From Marinicella litoralis (lineage in GTDB: Bacteria > Pseudomonadota > Gammaproteobacteria > Xanthomonadales > Marinicellaceae), in assembly GCF_002591915.1 (NCBI RefSeq), contig NZ_NIHB01000001.1, forward strand, positions 1,044,337 through 1,108,336: DNA of 64,000 nt, read 5' to 3'. Positions 17,401 through 25,700 of this stretch are shown here, one piece after another (positions within the stretch are counted from its first letter, which is position 1; every line of letters begins with the position of its first letter). Made by a program: the position numbers and the translations under genes. The notes below the pieces were generated by a model. That model was not told the origin of the DNA and made no database searches. It saw nothing but the letters and a program-made list of their open reading frames with translations.

Positions 17401-17610
17401 TTGATGATCTGGCTGGTCATTTTCGCCATCAAATCAAGTCAGCTGTCGCCACGTATTTTGGTTCCAGTCTTTATGCTGGGCTTGGTGGGTTTGATCTTGT
17501 CATTGGCCTATTTAAAATCCAATCCGGTGGCACCTTTGAGTACCGCATTGGCCGGCGGTTTGGTGTTTTTAATCATGGTGTTATCACCCAAATTTAAAAA
17601 CAGGCAGTAA
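14458..17610 (+). CDS. Giant exported/membrane protein of the ECF operon, unknown function
   Basis: The 1050-residue protein has a signal peptide (MKISHLLLFILATWAYVMSAHS). A very long beta-rich extracytoplasmic part follows, with repeated segments of similar character (VTINGKSIQL, VKVDGTAATI, VFVNGKAEKP), each resembling a strand-turn where a coefficient is set. Three hydrophobic segments lie at the C-terminus (about residues 970-1045). AGGA precedes the start. It is 103 bases downstream of the anti-sigma gene, same strand, and ends at a strong terminator, so it is the third gene of one operon. I do not recognise a named domain. A signal receptor or effector of the anti-sigma VWA region is an inference from context. 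Confidence 0.7.
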   Translation: MKISHLLLFILATWAYVMSAHSQSTAEAVVSQPDLHNNGDVRIPLANYIKLIEDARNPDLPAPAAYAIGQSDVTVKLSELDDRTTAYVTVNARIEVFEDQWSLIPILPYGAAITAVTINGKSIQLVQNAEWMSWSTNQAGTANLQISYSIDAARSDQGHVVPVPIPRASSTQLTVEFSGNELDMAVIPASDVKTSQQNKINRVTANIPTTSALLISWRVPSKQPYVLSRAKYQGQLQDKAFTFTADYQVEVFTGESIQLPLLPNSVTLNDVKVDGTAATILDQEGQFKVLLQGRGKHQITVVFQSTVKQQQGPPSVSFPVPRVAISEFELVLAGNKDISYYTGQPDIQLQLDLKQINGQVNSQFKDNVTIGQTFIPMTDVVTFAWIDAIPKDSKTEVRANANIYHAISAEEGVLYGKGLVDYEITHGETSTLSFQIPATAQVNRITAVTAGISDWTEASTDEVKTIKVFLDRKIKANFQLLVEYEQLLGQQTTANNDPAALEAIKVPLIKALAMHRQRGIVALLVGSELTLKPTKEQGVTRVGENQLPAFFRNQISQTIAHTFKYTSDMPQLTVETMAPIRKQGKYDAQVDTLISLGEVTMRGSAGIQIDVKSGTVLALDFAIPAGVNVLHVTGPSLRIHKVITDPTKGAGAEQLIKVEFTQEMTGQFQLEVNYENILEDSKSELEVPTIQVTGAEVQHGRIAVEALTAVEIQASKTLQLSTLEINELPQQLVLKTTNPILLAFKYVNSNTPHQLSLKMTRHQELAVQVAAIETANYQTLITDDGLAVTTARFDVRNSRLQFLRLSLPLESEVWSVFVNGKAEKPANANNNDTHSGQKDILIKMLNSATGFPVEVVYATPIKQMGLFGTISSQLPQPDMVVTHSYWDVYLPVGPNYQAVESNMNLVTAKQWVDPARHATLGAKQGASQVGKPLRMTVPQQGIQYSFEKLYANQSDSQAGFQIRYASATGNQVGLLVSIISVLMIWLVIFAIKSSQLSPRILVPVFMLGLVGLILSLAYLKSNPVAPLSTALAGGLVFLIMVLSPKFKNRQ

Positions 17611-17622
17611 CCGCAGCACACT

Positions 17623-17661
17623 GCACCATTGGCTGCATGATCCAGTCAATGGTGCTTTTTT
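17623..17661 (+). terminator. Intrinsic terminator of the ECF operon
   Basis: A nine-base stem GCACCATTG/CAATGGTGC (17623-17631 with 17647-17655) and a 15-base loop are followed directly by six T. It lies between the convergent ends of the giant protein gene and the methyltransferase gene. Confidence 0.8.
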
Positions 17662-17675
17662 ATTTCAGGGCCAGC

Positions 17676-18458
17676 TTATGCAGTGGGTGAGGATTTTTTG
17701 GCTTTGATGGCATAGACCATCGGTACATGATGGTCTTTGTGTGTTAAGTAAAACCGGCCCTTTTGTTTTTCTTGCATGCCGGCAAAACAATTGTAAGGAC
17801 TGTAATCAAATTCTTCGACCGACTCAATGACCAGGCCAGCCTTGATCAAAGCATTGATCACATCGCCCATTGGATGAGCCCAAACCGCAAACTCATGCTG
17901 GCTGCCATCGCAGTTTTCAGTGTAAGTGTCTTCCAGGCTGATATCTGGATCGTCCCGATGGAAGTACTCATAGCCTGCCATCAAATCAATGATCGGATGA
18001 AATTCAGCCATGTAAAAAGTCCCACCGGTTTTTAAACAACGACTGATCACTTGTGCCCAGCGAACTAAATCCGGTAACCAACAAATCGCGCCGTATGAGG
18101 TATAAACCAGGTCAAATTGTTGTTGATTGGACTCACCAAAGGAATAAACATCGGCAGCTATGAAGTCAGCCTTTAGCTGTGTTTTTGCTTTTAATTCATT
18201 GGCTTTTTGGATGGCGGCATCTGAAATATCAACCCCAGTCACCTCAGCACCCAGTCGCGCCCAAGACAAACTGTCCAAACCAAAATGACATTGTAAATGC
18301 AACAATGACAATCCAGCCACATCAGGCAAGGCCGCCAATTCAATTTCATTCAAAGCCGTTTTACCAGCGAGGAAGCCGGGTACGTCATAAAAATCAGAAT
18401 TGAAATGGGTTTCTACCCTTTGGTTCCAAGAGTGTTTGTTGGTCAGGAAATAGGACAT
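17676..18458 (-). CDS. Class I SAM-dependent methyltransferase
   Basis: The 260-residue protein has a Rossmann methyltransferase core. Motif I is LLHLQCHFGLDSLSWARLG with the acidic TGVDIS end of strand 2 following; an FIAADVYSF block matches the next motif and FDLVYTSYGAICWL the catalytic strand. HLQCHFGLD instead of the usual DLGCGxG is typical of a subgroup I cannot name. The substrate is not predictable from sequence; possibly a small molecule. Convergent with the ECF operon and divergent from the large exported haem protein gene. Confidence 0.85.
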   Translation of the reverse strand: MSYFLTNKHSWNQRVETHFNSDFYDVPGFLAGKTALNEIELAALPDVAGLSLLHLQCHFGLDSLSWARLGAEVTGVDISDAAIQKANELKAKTQLKADFIAADVYSFGESNQQQFDLVYTSYGAICWLPDLVRWAQVISRCLKTGGTFYMAEFHPIIDLMAGYEYFHRDDPDISLEDTYTENCDGSQHEFAVWAHPMGDVINALIKAGLVIESVEEFDYSPYNCFAGMQEKQKGRFYLTHKDHHVPMVYAIKAKKSSPTA

Positions 18459-18603
18459 GTATGCAATGCCAAGGGCTGTTTAAAAGGCATATTATAATAA
18501 AATGTGAATTAAAACGAAGGATTTGTGAGTAACGTCTCTTTAGTCTGCGTACATACGTACTATCATTCATGGCTTAACAGAGCGCTTAAAGCGAGGTTTC
18601 GGT

Positions 18604-21546
18604 ATGAAAAAGTCAGTGGTTGTTTGGTCGCTTTTGGTTTTACTGCAGGGTCTGCAAGAATTAAAAGCACAGGTTGATTATGACATCGTTTACGTCAGAC
18701 AAGTCAGGTTTGGCGACATGGTCAACACCACATGGCCGGAAATTTTTCATCCGGGGCGGATGGATGCAGGTGCTGATTTGATGCTGTTACACCCTGATGG
18801 TTCGGAAGAAATTTTAGTGGATTGTGAAACTTGTGGCGTCACCGATCCGGTGGTGTCATTCGATGCACAATGGGTCTATTACAGCTATTTTTATGATTTA
18901 AGCCAAGGCAGTCTGAATACCCAACGCGGTGATTTGCCGCACCAAGGTGCTGACATTTATCGCATTCATTTAAATTCACGGGTGATTGAACAACTGACAT
19001 TTGGCGAATTCACACCAAATACTGGCGCAGGTCATTGGGATGAAAGCAACCCCTTGAATCCCAGTTCCGAATTCAATCGATTGGGCTATGGCATTTTAAA
19101 TTTAGGACCGATGCCCTTACCCGGCGGTCGTTTGGCTTTTACCAGTAATCGCAATGGATTTGTTCCGACCAAAGGTTTTACCAACCCCACCATGCAATTG
19201 TATGTCATGGATGTTGATGGTTCCAATGTGGAAGCCATTGCACCGATGACCATTGGCAGTGCGCTGCACCCCACAGTCTTGAACGACGGGCGTTTGATGT
19301 TCTCCAGCTATGAAGCCCAGGGAATTCGTGATCGTCGACTGTGGGGTATTTGGACCATAGAACCAGACGGGCGTAAATGGGAACCGTTGGTCAGTGCCAT
19401 GACTTCACCCAATGCTTTTCACTTCATGACCCAAAATTCAGCCGGTGAAGTGATCGTGGAACAATACTACAACTTGAACAACAATGGCTTTGGTGCCTTG
19501 TTTAATTTGCCTTTGGATGTGCCACAAGGACAAGCCAAGTTTGGCAGCCCATTTCCAAACCTTAACCCACAGATAGATCAAACTGTCAGTCAGAATATTG
19601 GTGTACAACCTTTTCAAATGCCTTTCACTCCATGGGGTTATGAGGCGCTTACACCGATGACCCACCCAGGTGACAGCGCCGCGCCGGTTGGCAATAACAA
19701 TGTGGATCGGGTGGGAAAATTCACCCAACCTTCGGCGGCACCTGACAATGATTTGTTGGTGGTTTGGACGCCAGGGCCGGCCAATGATTTGAACCGACCC
19801 ACCACCATTCCTTATTACGATGGTGGCTTGTATGTGATCAATGACAGTGCTCAAGTTTGGCAACCAGAAGATTTGTTGTTGCTAAAAAATGACCCAGATT
19901 ATAACGAAGCTTGGCCGCGTGCGGTGGTCACTTGGCAAGCCATTCATGGCAACCCGGAACCGGCCACTCGAGATTGGTTGCCGAATGATGGCACTGAACA
20001 CCCAGCACTTGAAGCGGGCACGCCTTATGGCTTGGTGGGAACCAGCAGCTTGTATAAACGCGATACCTTTCCGGGCCGGGGCCGAGCTGAATTTGATGGT
20101 TTGGATCCATTCAACACTTCACAAAATCGAACCAGCAGTAATTGGGATTGGCAAGGGGCAGATGCCGGCAAATACCAGGACAGTGACATCTGGGCGATTC
20201 GAATTCTGGCAATGGAACCGAATACTGATCGCCGTTATGGACCGAATGCGGCCCATTATGGAACCGCCACAGATTACTATAATTTTGCCAATGAGCGCCT
20301 GCGCATCATGGGAGAAATACCGGTCAGAAAATCCAATCCAGACAGCAGCCCAGTGATGGATAATGACGGCAATCCTGACACCAGTTTTTTGGTTAAGATC
20401 CCTGCCGACACCCCGTTTACATTCCAAACCATTGATCGCAAAGGCATGGTTTTGAACATGTCACAAACATGGCACCAAGTTCGTCCAGGTGAAATGCGGG
20501 CTGATTGTGGTGGCTGTCATGCTCACAGCCAACAGTCTTTGGATTTTGCCACCACTGCAGCTAATTTACCCAATTACAGCATCCAAGATTTATCCACGGT
20601 CACACCCATGGTTACTTTGAATGAAAGCGGAGAAAATGAGGTGGAAAACGTGCCACAAAACATGGTCGATGTGGAGTTTTTCCAGGACATCAGACCGGTA
20701 CTCCAAAACCACTGTATCAGTTGTCACAATGACAGCCAACTGGCTGGTCAATTGGACTTGTCAGACCTTACATTGGTGGAGGATTTACCGGGTGATTATC
20801 GACGTTTGGCGAAAGATGAATCGGCTGAGTTTGGCCACCCACCGGTGATTCAAAATGGCGTCTGGCGCCAAACCAACGCCAGCCGTTATGTTCGAAAGTT
20901 CCAAAGTCGTCGCAGTTTGTTGGTATGGAAAATTTTTGGTGAACGCTTGGATGGCTGGGACAATGCAGACCACCCCACAGCATCAGTTCCAGGCGATGCC
21001 AACACCTTGCCCAATGGCGCCAATCCAGATCAGGCCGATTTGGATTTCATTGCCAGCACGGCACATCCCGCTGGCGGCATGACGGCTTTAAGTATGGCTG
21101 AGAAAATGGCAGTGGCACGTTGGATTGATTTGGGCGCGCCAATTGATTTGTCGGTGATCAGAGGCAACCCTGGTTTGGGGTGGTTTTTAGATGACCTAAA
21201 ACCCACCTTGACCATCAGTTCACCACGACTGAATGACAACCCAGAGCCAATCAACCAAATCATTCTGGGTATCGCCGATGCCAACTCAGGGATCGACTTT
21301 TCATCTTTATCCATCACCGCCGATTTTATAGTCAATGGACGACCGGCTGACACTGAATTGAGTGACTTGGCCAGTCAAACCAGCGCAGGGGTGTATCAAA
21401 TCAACCTCGATCAAGCGTTGCCAGCTGACCAGACAGAACGGCACCTCAGGGCCGAAGTGGCAGACAACCAAGGCAACATCAAACGGGTGGATGTCAGGTT
21501 TTACACCACCAACCCAGACATCATTTTTTCCGATGGATTTGATTGA
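18604..21546 (+). CDS. Exported di-haem propeller protein (hydrazine synthase alpha-like) with C-terminal IFSDGFD
   Basis: The 980-residue product has a signal peptide (MKKSVVVWSLLVLLQGLQELKAQ). The first half carries TolB/PD40-like strands (GADIYRIHLNSRVIEQLTFG, LYVMDVDGSNVEAI), as in the middle domain of hydrazine synthase alpha-type proteins. Two CxxCH haem c sites follow: ADCGGCHAH near residue 635 and NHCISCHND near 704, the second resembling the planctomycete-type cytochrome c domain. It ends in PDIIFSDGFD, the recurrent tag. GAGG precedes the ATG. A periplasmic or surface electron-transfer or oxidoreductase role is likely; real hydrazine synthesis is not implied. Confidence 0.75.
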   Translation: MKKSVVVWSLLVLLQGLQELKAQVDYDIVYVRQVRFGDMVNTTWPEIFHPGRMDAGADLMLLHPDGSEEILVDCETCGVTDPVVSFDAQWVYYSYFYDLSQGSLNTQRGDLPHQGADIYRIHLNSRVIEQLTFGEFTPNTGAGHWDESNPLNPSSEFNRLGYGILNLGPMPLPGGRLAFTSNRNGFVPTKGFTNPTMQLYVMDVDGSNVEAIAPMTIGSALHPTVLNDGRLMFSSYEAQGIRDRRLWGIWTIEPDGRKWEPLVSAMTSPNAFHFMTQNSAGEVIVEQYYNLNNNGFGALFNLPLDVPQGQAKFGSPFPNLNPQIDQTVSQNIGVQPFQMPFTPWGYEALTPMTHPGDSAAPVGNNNVDRVGKFTQPSAAPDNDLLVVWTPGPANDLNRPTTIPYYDGGLYVINDSAQVWQPEDLLLLKNDPDYNEAWPRAVVTWQAIHGNPEPATRDWLPNDGTEHPALEAGTPYGLVGTSSLYKRDTFPGRGRAEFDGLDPFNTSQNRTSSNWDWQGADAGKYQDSDIWAIRILAMEPNTDRRYGPNAAHYGTATDYYNFANERLRIMGEIPVRKSNPDSSPVMDNDGNPDTSFLVKIPADTPFTFQTIDRKGMVLNMSQTWHQVRPGEMRADCGGCHAHSQQSLDFATTAANLPNYSIQDLSTVTPMVTLNESGENEVENVPQNMVDVEFFQDIRPVLQNHCISCHNDSQLAGQLDLSDLTLVEDLPGDYRRLAKDESAEFGHPPVIQNGVWRQTNASRYVRKFQSRRSLLVWKIFGERLDGWDNADHPTASVPGDANTLPNGANPDQADLDFIASTAHPAGGMTALSMAEKMAVARWIDLGAPIDLSVIRGNPGLGWFLDDLKPTLTISSPRLNDNPEPINQIILGIADANSGIDFSSLSITADFIVNGRPADTELSDLASQTSAGVYQINLDQALPADQTERHLRAEVADNQGNIKRVDVRFYTTNPDIIFSDGFD

Positions 21547-21931
21547 CTTATTTGGTATTGACAAAAATTTATGGTGTTATGAAATAAGTGGGTCATTATA
21601 AAAACTGTCACGTCATTGGTTGTGATAAATAGCAAGTGATGACAGTAATTGCCATGCCTGTTTTAGTTGGCTGTGTGTAAATTTTCATTTTTTTCTCAAA
21701 AACCAGCCAAATATTCATAAAAAAGGTACTTATGGTTTTTTACTCATCTTTGTGCACTTATAATGCGACGCAATATCTGTCATGGATAAGGTTAATTGTT
21801 TAATGGTTATTATGACTTTAAAAAGCAAAAATTGGTTGAATGCAAAAACAGTTATGGTGAATTTTTCTTTCAATTGGCAGTAAATTAGAGAAGAAAACGT
21901 TGAATTTTATTTTAATTAGATGAGTGAGTAA
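21547..21931. other. Intergenic region upstream of the twin small-protein genes
   Basis: The 385 bases hold no gene I can support. An inverted repeat ACTGTCA/TGACAGT (21604-21610 with 21640-21646) has a further TCA/TGA pairing inside. It lacks a T run, so it is not a clear terminator. A TATAAT at 21759-21764 is a possible -10 for the small-protein genes but would give a leader of about 165 bases and has no good -35. Confidence 0.4.
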
Positions 21932-22231
21932 ATGATGAAAAAAAATATTATATTGAAAGTTTTGTTTGTGACCACCTCTTTGGTTCTAAGTTTTTCAGTA
22001 CTTTCTGAGCCAGGTTCAAATGGCCCAGGTGCCGCAGGAATGCATAAATGTAGCTTTCATTATGAAGCGCCATGGGGATTGGTTCCAGAGGGGACATTAG
22101 AGGCCTGTAAGGGCTCACCTAATTGGGGAAGCGCTTATAATCAACACATAAAAGACACAGAAGAAGTTGTCAATGGTCAGTTAAAGTCTCACAATCCAGA
22201 ACATTGTGTAGTCACAGAGCCATTCAGTTGA
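21932..22231 (+). CDS. Small exported three-cysteine protein, paralogue A
   Basis: The 99-residue product has a signal peptide (about residues 1-25, ending VLS-EP). The mature part has three cysteines, C40, C59 and C92. It shares with the next gene the C-x18-C spacing, an H-x-EAP segment after the first Cys, and the end HNPxxCxVxEP. I know no family. The second and third bases allow a start at 21932 or 21935. It stands 75 bases before its paralogue and upstream of the hybrid sensor. A secreted peptide, inhibitor or signal is possible; nothing shows which. Confidence 0.65.
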   Translation: MMKKNIILKVLFVTTSLVLSFSVLSEPGSNGPGAAGMHKCSFHYEAPWGLVPEGTLEACKGSPNWGSAYNQHIKDTEEVVNGQLKSHNPEHCVVTEPFS

Positions 22232-22306
22232 TTGACCACAGTCAATTGATTCGGTTACTATACCCGCTTCTGAAGTGATAAATTAACAGAGGCAGGTATA
22301 TAAGTA

Positions 22307-22618
22307 ATGAATAAAAACAACATATTGAGAACAGCCAGTTTATCTTTGGTATTGGCTTTTAGTTTCACCCCATACGTTCTGGCTGGTGGAGTTGGGATGG
22401 AGGGTGCTTTTAATTGTAGGTTACATGAAGAAGCACCATTTGCCACTGTTGATGTAGGCAGTGTAGATGCCTGTGATGCAGCCATGCCATTCAGACACAG
22501 AAAAAATCACATAGCAGAAACGGGAGGAGATCAGTCCGTCGGTGGTTCAGCTGGCAGTGATCCAGATACAGCCACTCACAATCCCAGAGATTGCATTGTG
22601 GTTGAGCCCAATAATTGA
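22307..22618 (+). CDS. Small exported three-cysteine protein, paralogue B
   Basis: The 103-residue product has a signal peptide (cleavage likely after YVLA near residue 26). Cysteines are C37, C56 and C96. Compared with paralogue A: FNCRLHEEAPF against HKCSFHYEAPW, and ATHNPRDCIVVEPNN against KSHNPEHCVVTEPFS. The middle is divergent and contains a Gly/Ser/Asp-rich insert (GGDQSVGGSAGSDPD). An odd number of cysteines leaves one free for dimerisation or modification. It is 131 bases from the hybrid two-component gene, same strand. Function unknown. Confidence 0.65.
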   Translation: MNKNNILRTASLSLVLAFSFTPYVLAGGVGMEGAFNCRLHEEAPFATVDVGSVDACDAAMPFRHRKNHIAETGGDQSVGGSAGSDPDTATHNPRDCIVVEPNN

Positions 22619-22749
22619 TATCAACATGACTTGAATTGGGCGGTTTAGCCAACCGTCCAATGATTTGGAAAAAAGACTAATTTAAAATTGGCTGTACATA
22701 TCAGATTGAAATACCTACAATCAGGTCAATTTCATTTTAATCTGTATTT

Positions 22750-25700
22750 GTGCGAAGAAACCTGCCTTCCCATCTTTTGGCGCATCCATTTTTTTTGCTT
22801 GGACGCACATCGCAGTTGATTATTCTTTGTTTATTCCTGGTTTTTTCCATCCAATCCGCTGCAGTTCAATTCAATCACCTATCAACTTCTGATGGCTTAA
22901 AAAGCTCAATCATAAGAAACATCACCAAAAGTCATGACGGATTTGTCTGGATAGGGACTTATAAGGGCTTGTATCAATTTGATGGTTACCAGTTGACTCA
23001 ATTCATGATGCCTGATGGTGAACCGTTCAATGAAGTCAGGTCAGTGGTCGAAGACAATGACGGTCATGTATGGATCGCTACATTATCTGATGGTATTTTT
23101 TATTATAGCGATGGCGTCATCGTTCAATATCCACAAATAAGTCCAGAAATTCATGGCGAATTTAATCACATGATTTTAGCCAGTGATGGTTTGTGGATTA
23201 TATACAGTAAAAAAATCATGCGCTTGAATGAAATGACTTTGCAAGTTGAACATGAAAACCGGTTGAACAATACCACCTATTCAGCCATTGATTTTGATAC
23301 TAACAACCTGTTTTTGGGCACTCAATTTGAAGTGATTAAATTCAATAAGATGACGGCAGAATATTCCTATTTACTGACCGAAACAACGACGGAAAACCGT
23401 AAAAAGTTGGTGATTCACCGTGATGTATCTGGCCTTATATGGTTAGGCCGCTCAGATGGCTTGTATCAATACGATGATGAGTGTCAATGTTTCACTGATC
23501 GCAATGACATATTAAGTGGAGTTGAGATATATGCATTGGCCTCAGACGATAAAGCGCTTTGGATTGGCACAACTAAGGATGGTCTGTTTCAATACAACTG
23601 GGCAACCAAAAATAGACTTCATTATGAATATAACAAGCTCAATCCAACAGGACTGAAAGACAACAGCATTATTTCACTATACAGCTCTGACGATATGCTG
23701 TGGCTGGGAACATTCAATAATGGACTTCAATATATCGATAAAAAAGCACTCACTTTTGGTGCGCTTTCCAGAACTGATTTATTCAATGAATGCCTGGACA
23801 GTCAAGTTATCTATGACATCTATGAAGAAGAGGTATCAGAACTTTGGTTGGCAACCAGCCAAGGGGTGGTTCTTGTAGACATGGGTCAGCAACGCTGTGT
23901 AACTTTCCAACCCGATAAAAATGACCCCAATGCCATTTCAAGCCAACTGGTTTATTCGTTTTACTCACAAGACAATGGGCTTTGGATTACTGGTTCAAAT
24001 GGTATTGACTATATCAATTTAAGTCACAAAAAAATTGAACCGACAAGCAGCGGATTACCGGTTAAAAGCAGCTATTTTATGGTTGCTCTAACAAATTCAA
24101 AATTTTTGATAGGTACCAGTGCTGGCTTGTATTCATATGACTTGGACTTAAATGAATCAAAAACCATTCTGGCCGAAAATGGTGATGAAGTGATGCACCA
24201 GTTTTACCTGTATCATGTCATGCCAGATCAGTCTTATGTTTTTGGTACCACGGGCGGCTTGTACCAATTGAGGGATGATTCATTACAAAAAATTTCCATT
24301 GAGTTAAGTGATGGTCATGAAGTTGTGGATATCACAGGTATGACTGCCGATTTACATGGGGGCTTGTTATTGGCTGCTGATGAGAAATATTTGTTCACTG
24401 TTGATGGTGCTATGAATGTCACGGATTACAGTGAATTGATTGCAGACGGTGAATTACAAGCATCAGTTTATGAAATGATTCCTGATGAAAATGGTGACTT
24501 TTGGATGTCCAGCGACAATGGAATTTTTAAAATTAACCTTAAAAACAGGTCCAGACATCATTTCAAAGAGACAGATGGACTACAAAGCAATGACTTCTTG
24601 AAAATAGCCAGCCACAGAGGCCAATCAGGAAAAATTTATTTCGGTGGCAGGCAAGGGTTCAATGCTTTTTATCCTGAAGAGATATCGATCAATACAGTGC
24701 CGCCAAAAGTGGTGATTACTGAAGTGTCGCAGCTGAATAAAACCATCAACGTGGGACAGCAAACTCAAGGCGGATTTGTTTTAAATAAGCCCATTAACCA
24801 AATGGAAAGCTTGGATTTAGGTCATAAAGATTTGTCCATTGGTTTTGAATTTGCAGCCTTGGATTTTGCCGATTCCATGCGCAATCAATATGCTTACCGA
24901 CTGTTGGGATTCAATGATGAGTGGAGCTATGTTGGTGCTGATAACCGCCAAGCCCATTACACCAACTTGAACCCTGGCAATTACACTTTTCAGGTCAAAG
25001 CTTCTAACAAAGACGGTGTTTGGAATGAAACGCCTAAATCCTTGTCGATCAAAGTTTATCCAGCACCATGGCTTTCGGCTTGGGCCTATTCAGCTTATAT
25101 ATTGGTTTTGGTTTTTTCAATTTGGGCTTTTATTCGATACAAAACCATCGCCAGTCGTAAACGCGCCAAACAACTGGAAGTAACGGTGGCGGAGCGAACC
25201 CAGGAAGTGGTGTTACAAAAAAGAATGGTGGAGTCTTTACTTGATCATAAAAATGAAGTTTTTGCCAATGTTACTCATGAATTCAAAACGCCTTTGTCCT
25301 TGATTTTGGGACCAACAGATCAATTGGCAGATGAACCTGAGTTGGCGGCATACCGCAGTCAATTGTCAATGATTCAGAGAAATGCCAAGCGATTGTTGTT
25401 GATGGTGGGACAAATTTTAAAGCTGTCGCAAGCCGAACAAAACAAAGAAGTTCTCAGGGAAACCCAAGCAGTCAGACCCACTTTATTGATGTTGTATGAA
25501 TCATTTTTACCCTTGGCAAAAGAAAAAGAGATGAGCTTGAAGTTGACCAATGAGATTGATGTTAACGTTTATGCAACAGCTGAATGTGTCGAAACAGTGA
25601 TAGGTAACCTCATTTCAAATGCATTGAAATATGCACCCAAAGGGGGGCACATCGATGTGACTTCTGCGTTGCATGATGGGCATATCTGCATCACGGTCAG

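Noticed and set aside
19438-20427. Antisense reading frames under the di-haem protein
   Set aside because: They have no homology-like motif or ribosome sites, and the plus frame carries signal peptide and haem motifs.
18604-21546. True hydrazine synthase
   Set aside because: Only the propeller and haem pattern are similar. No partner subunits or nitrogen-cycle genes are present.
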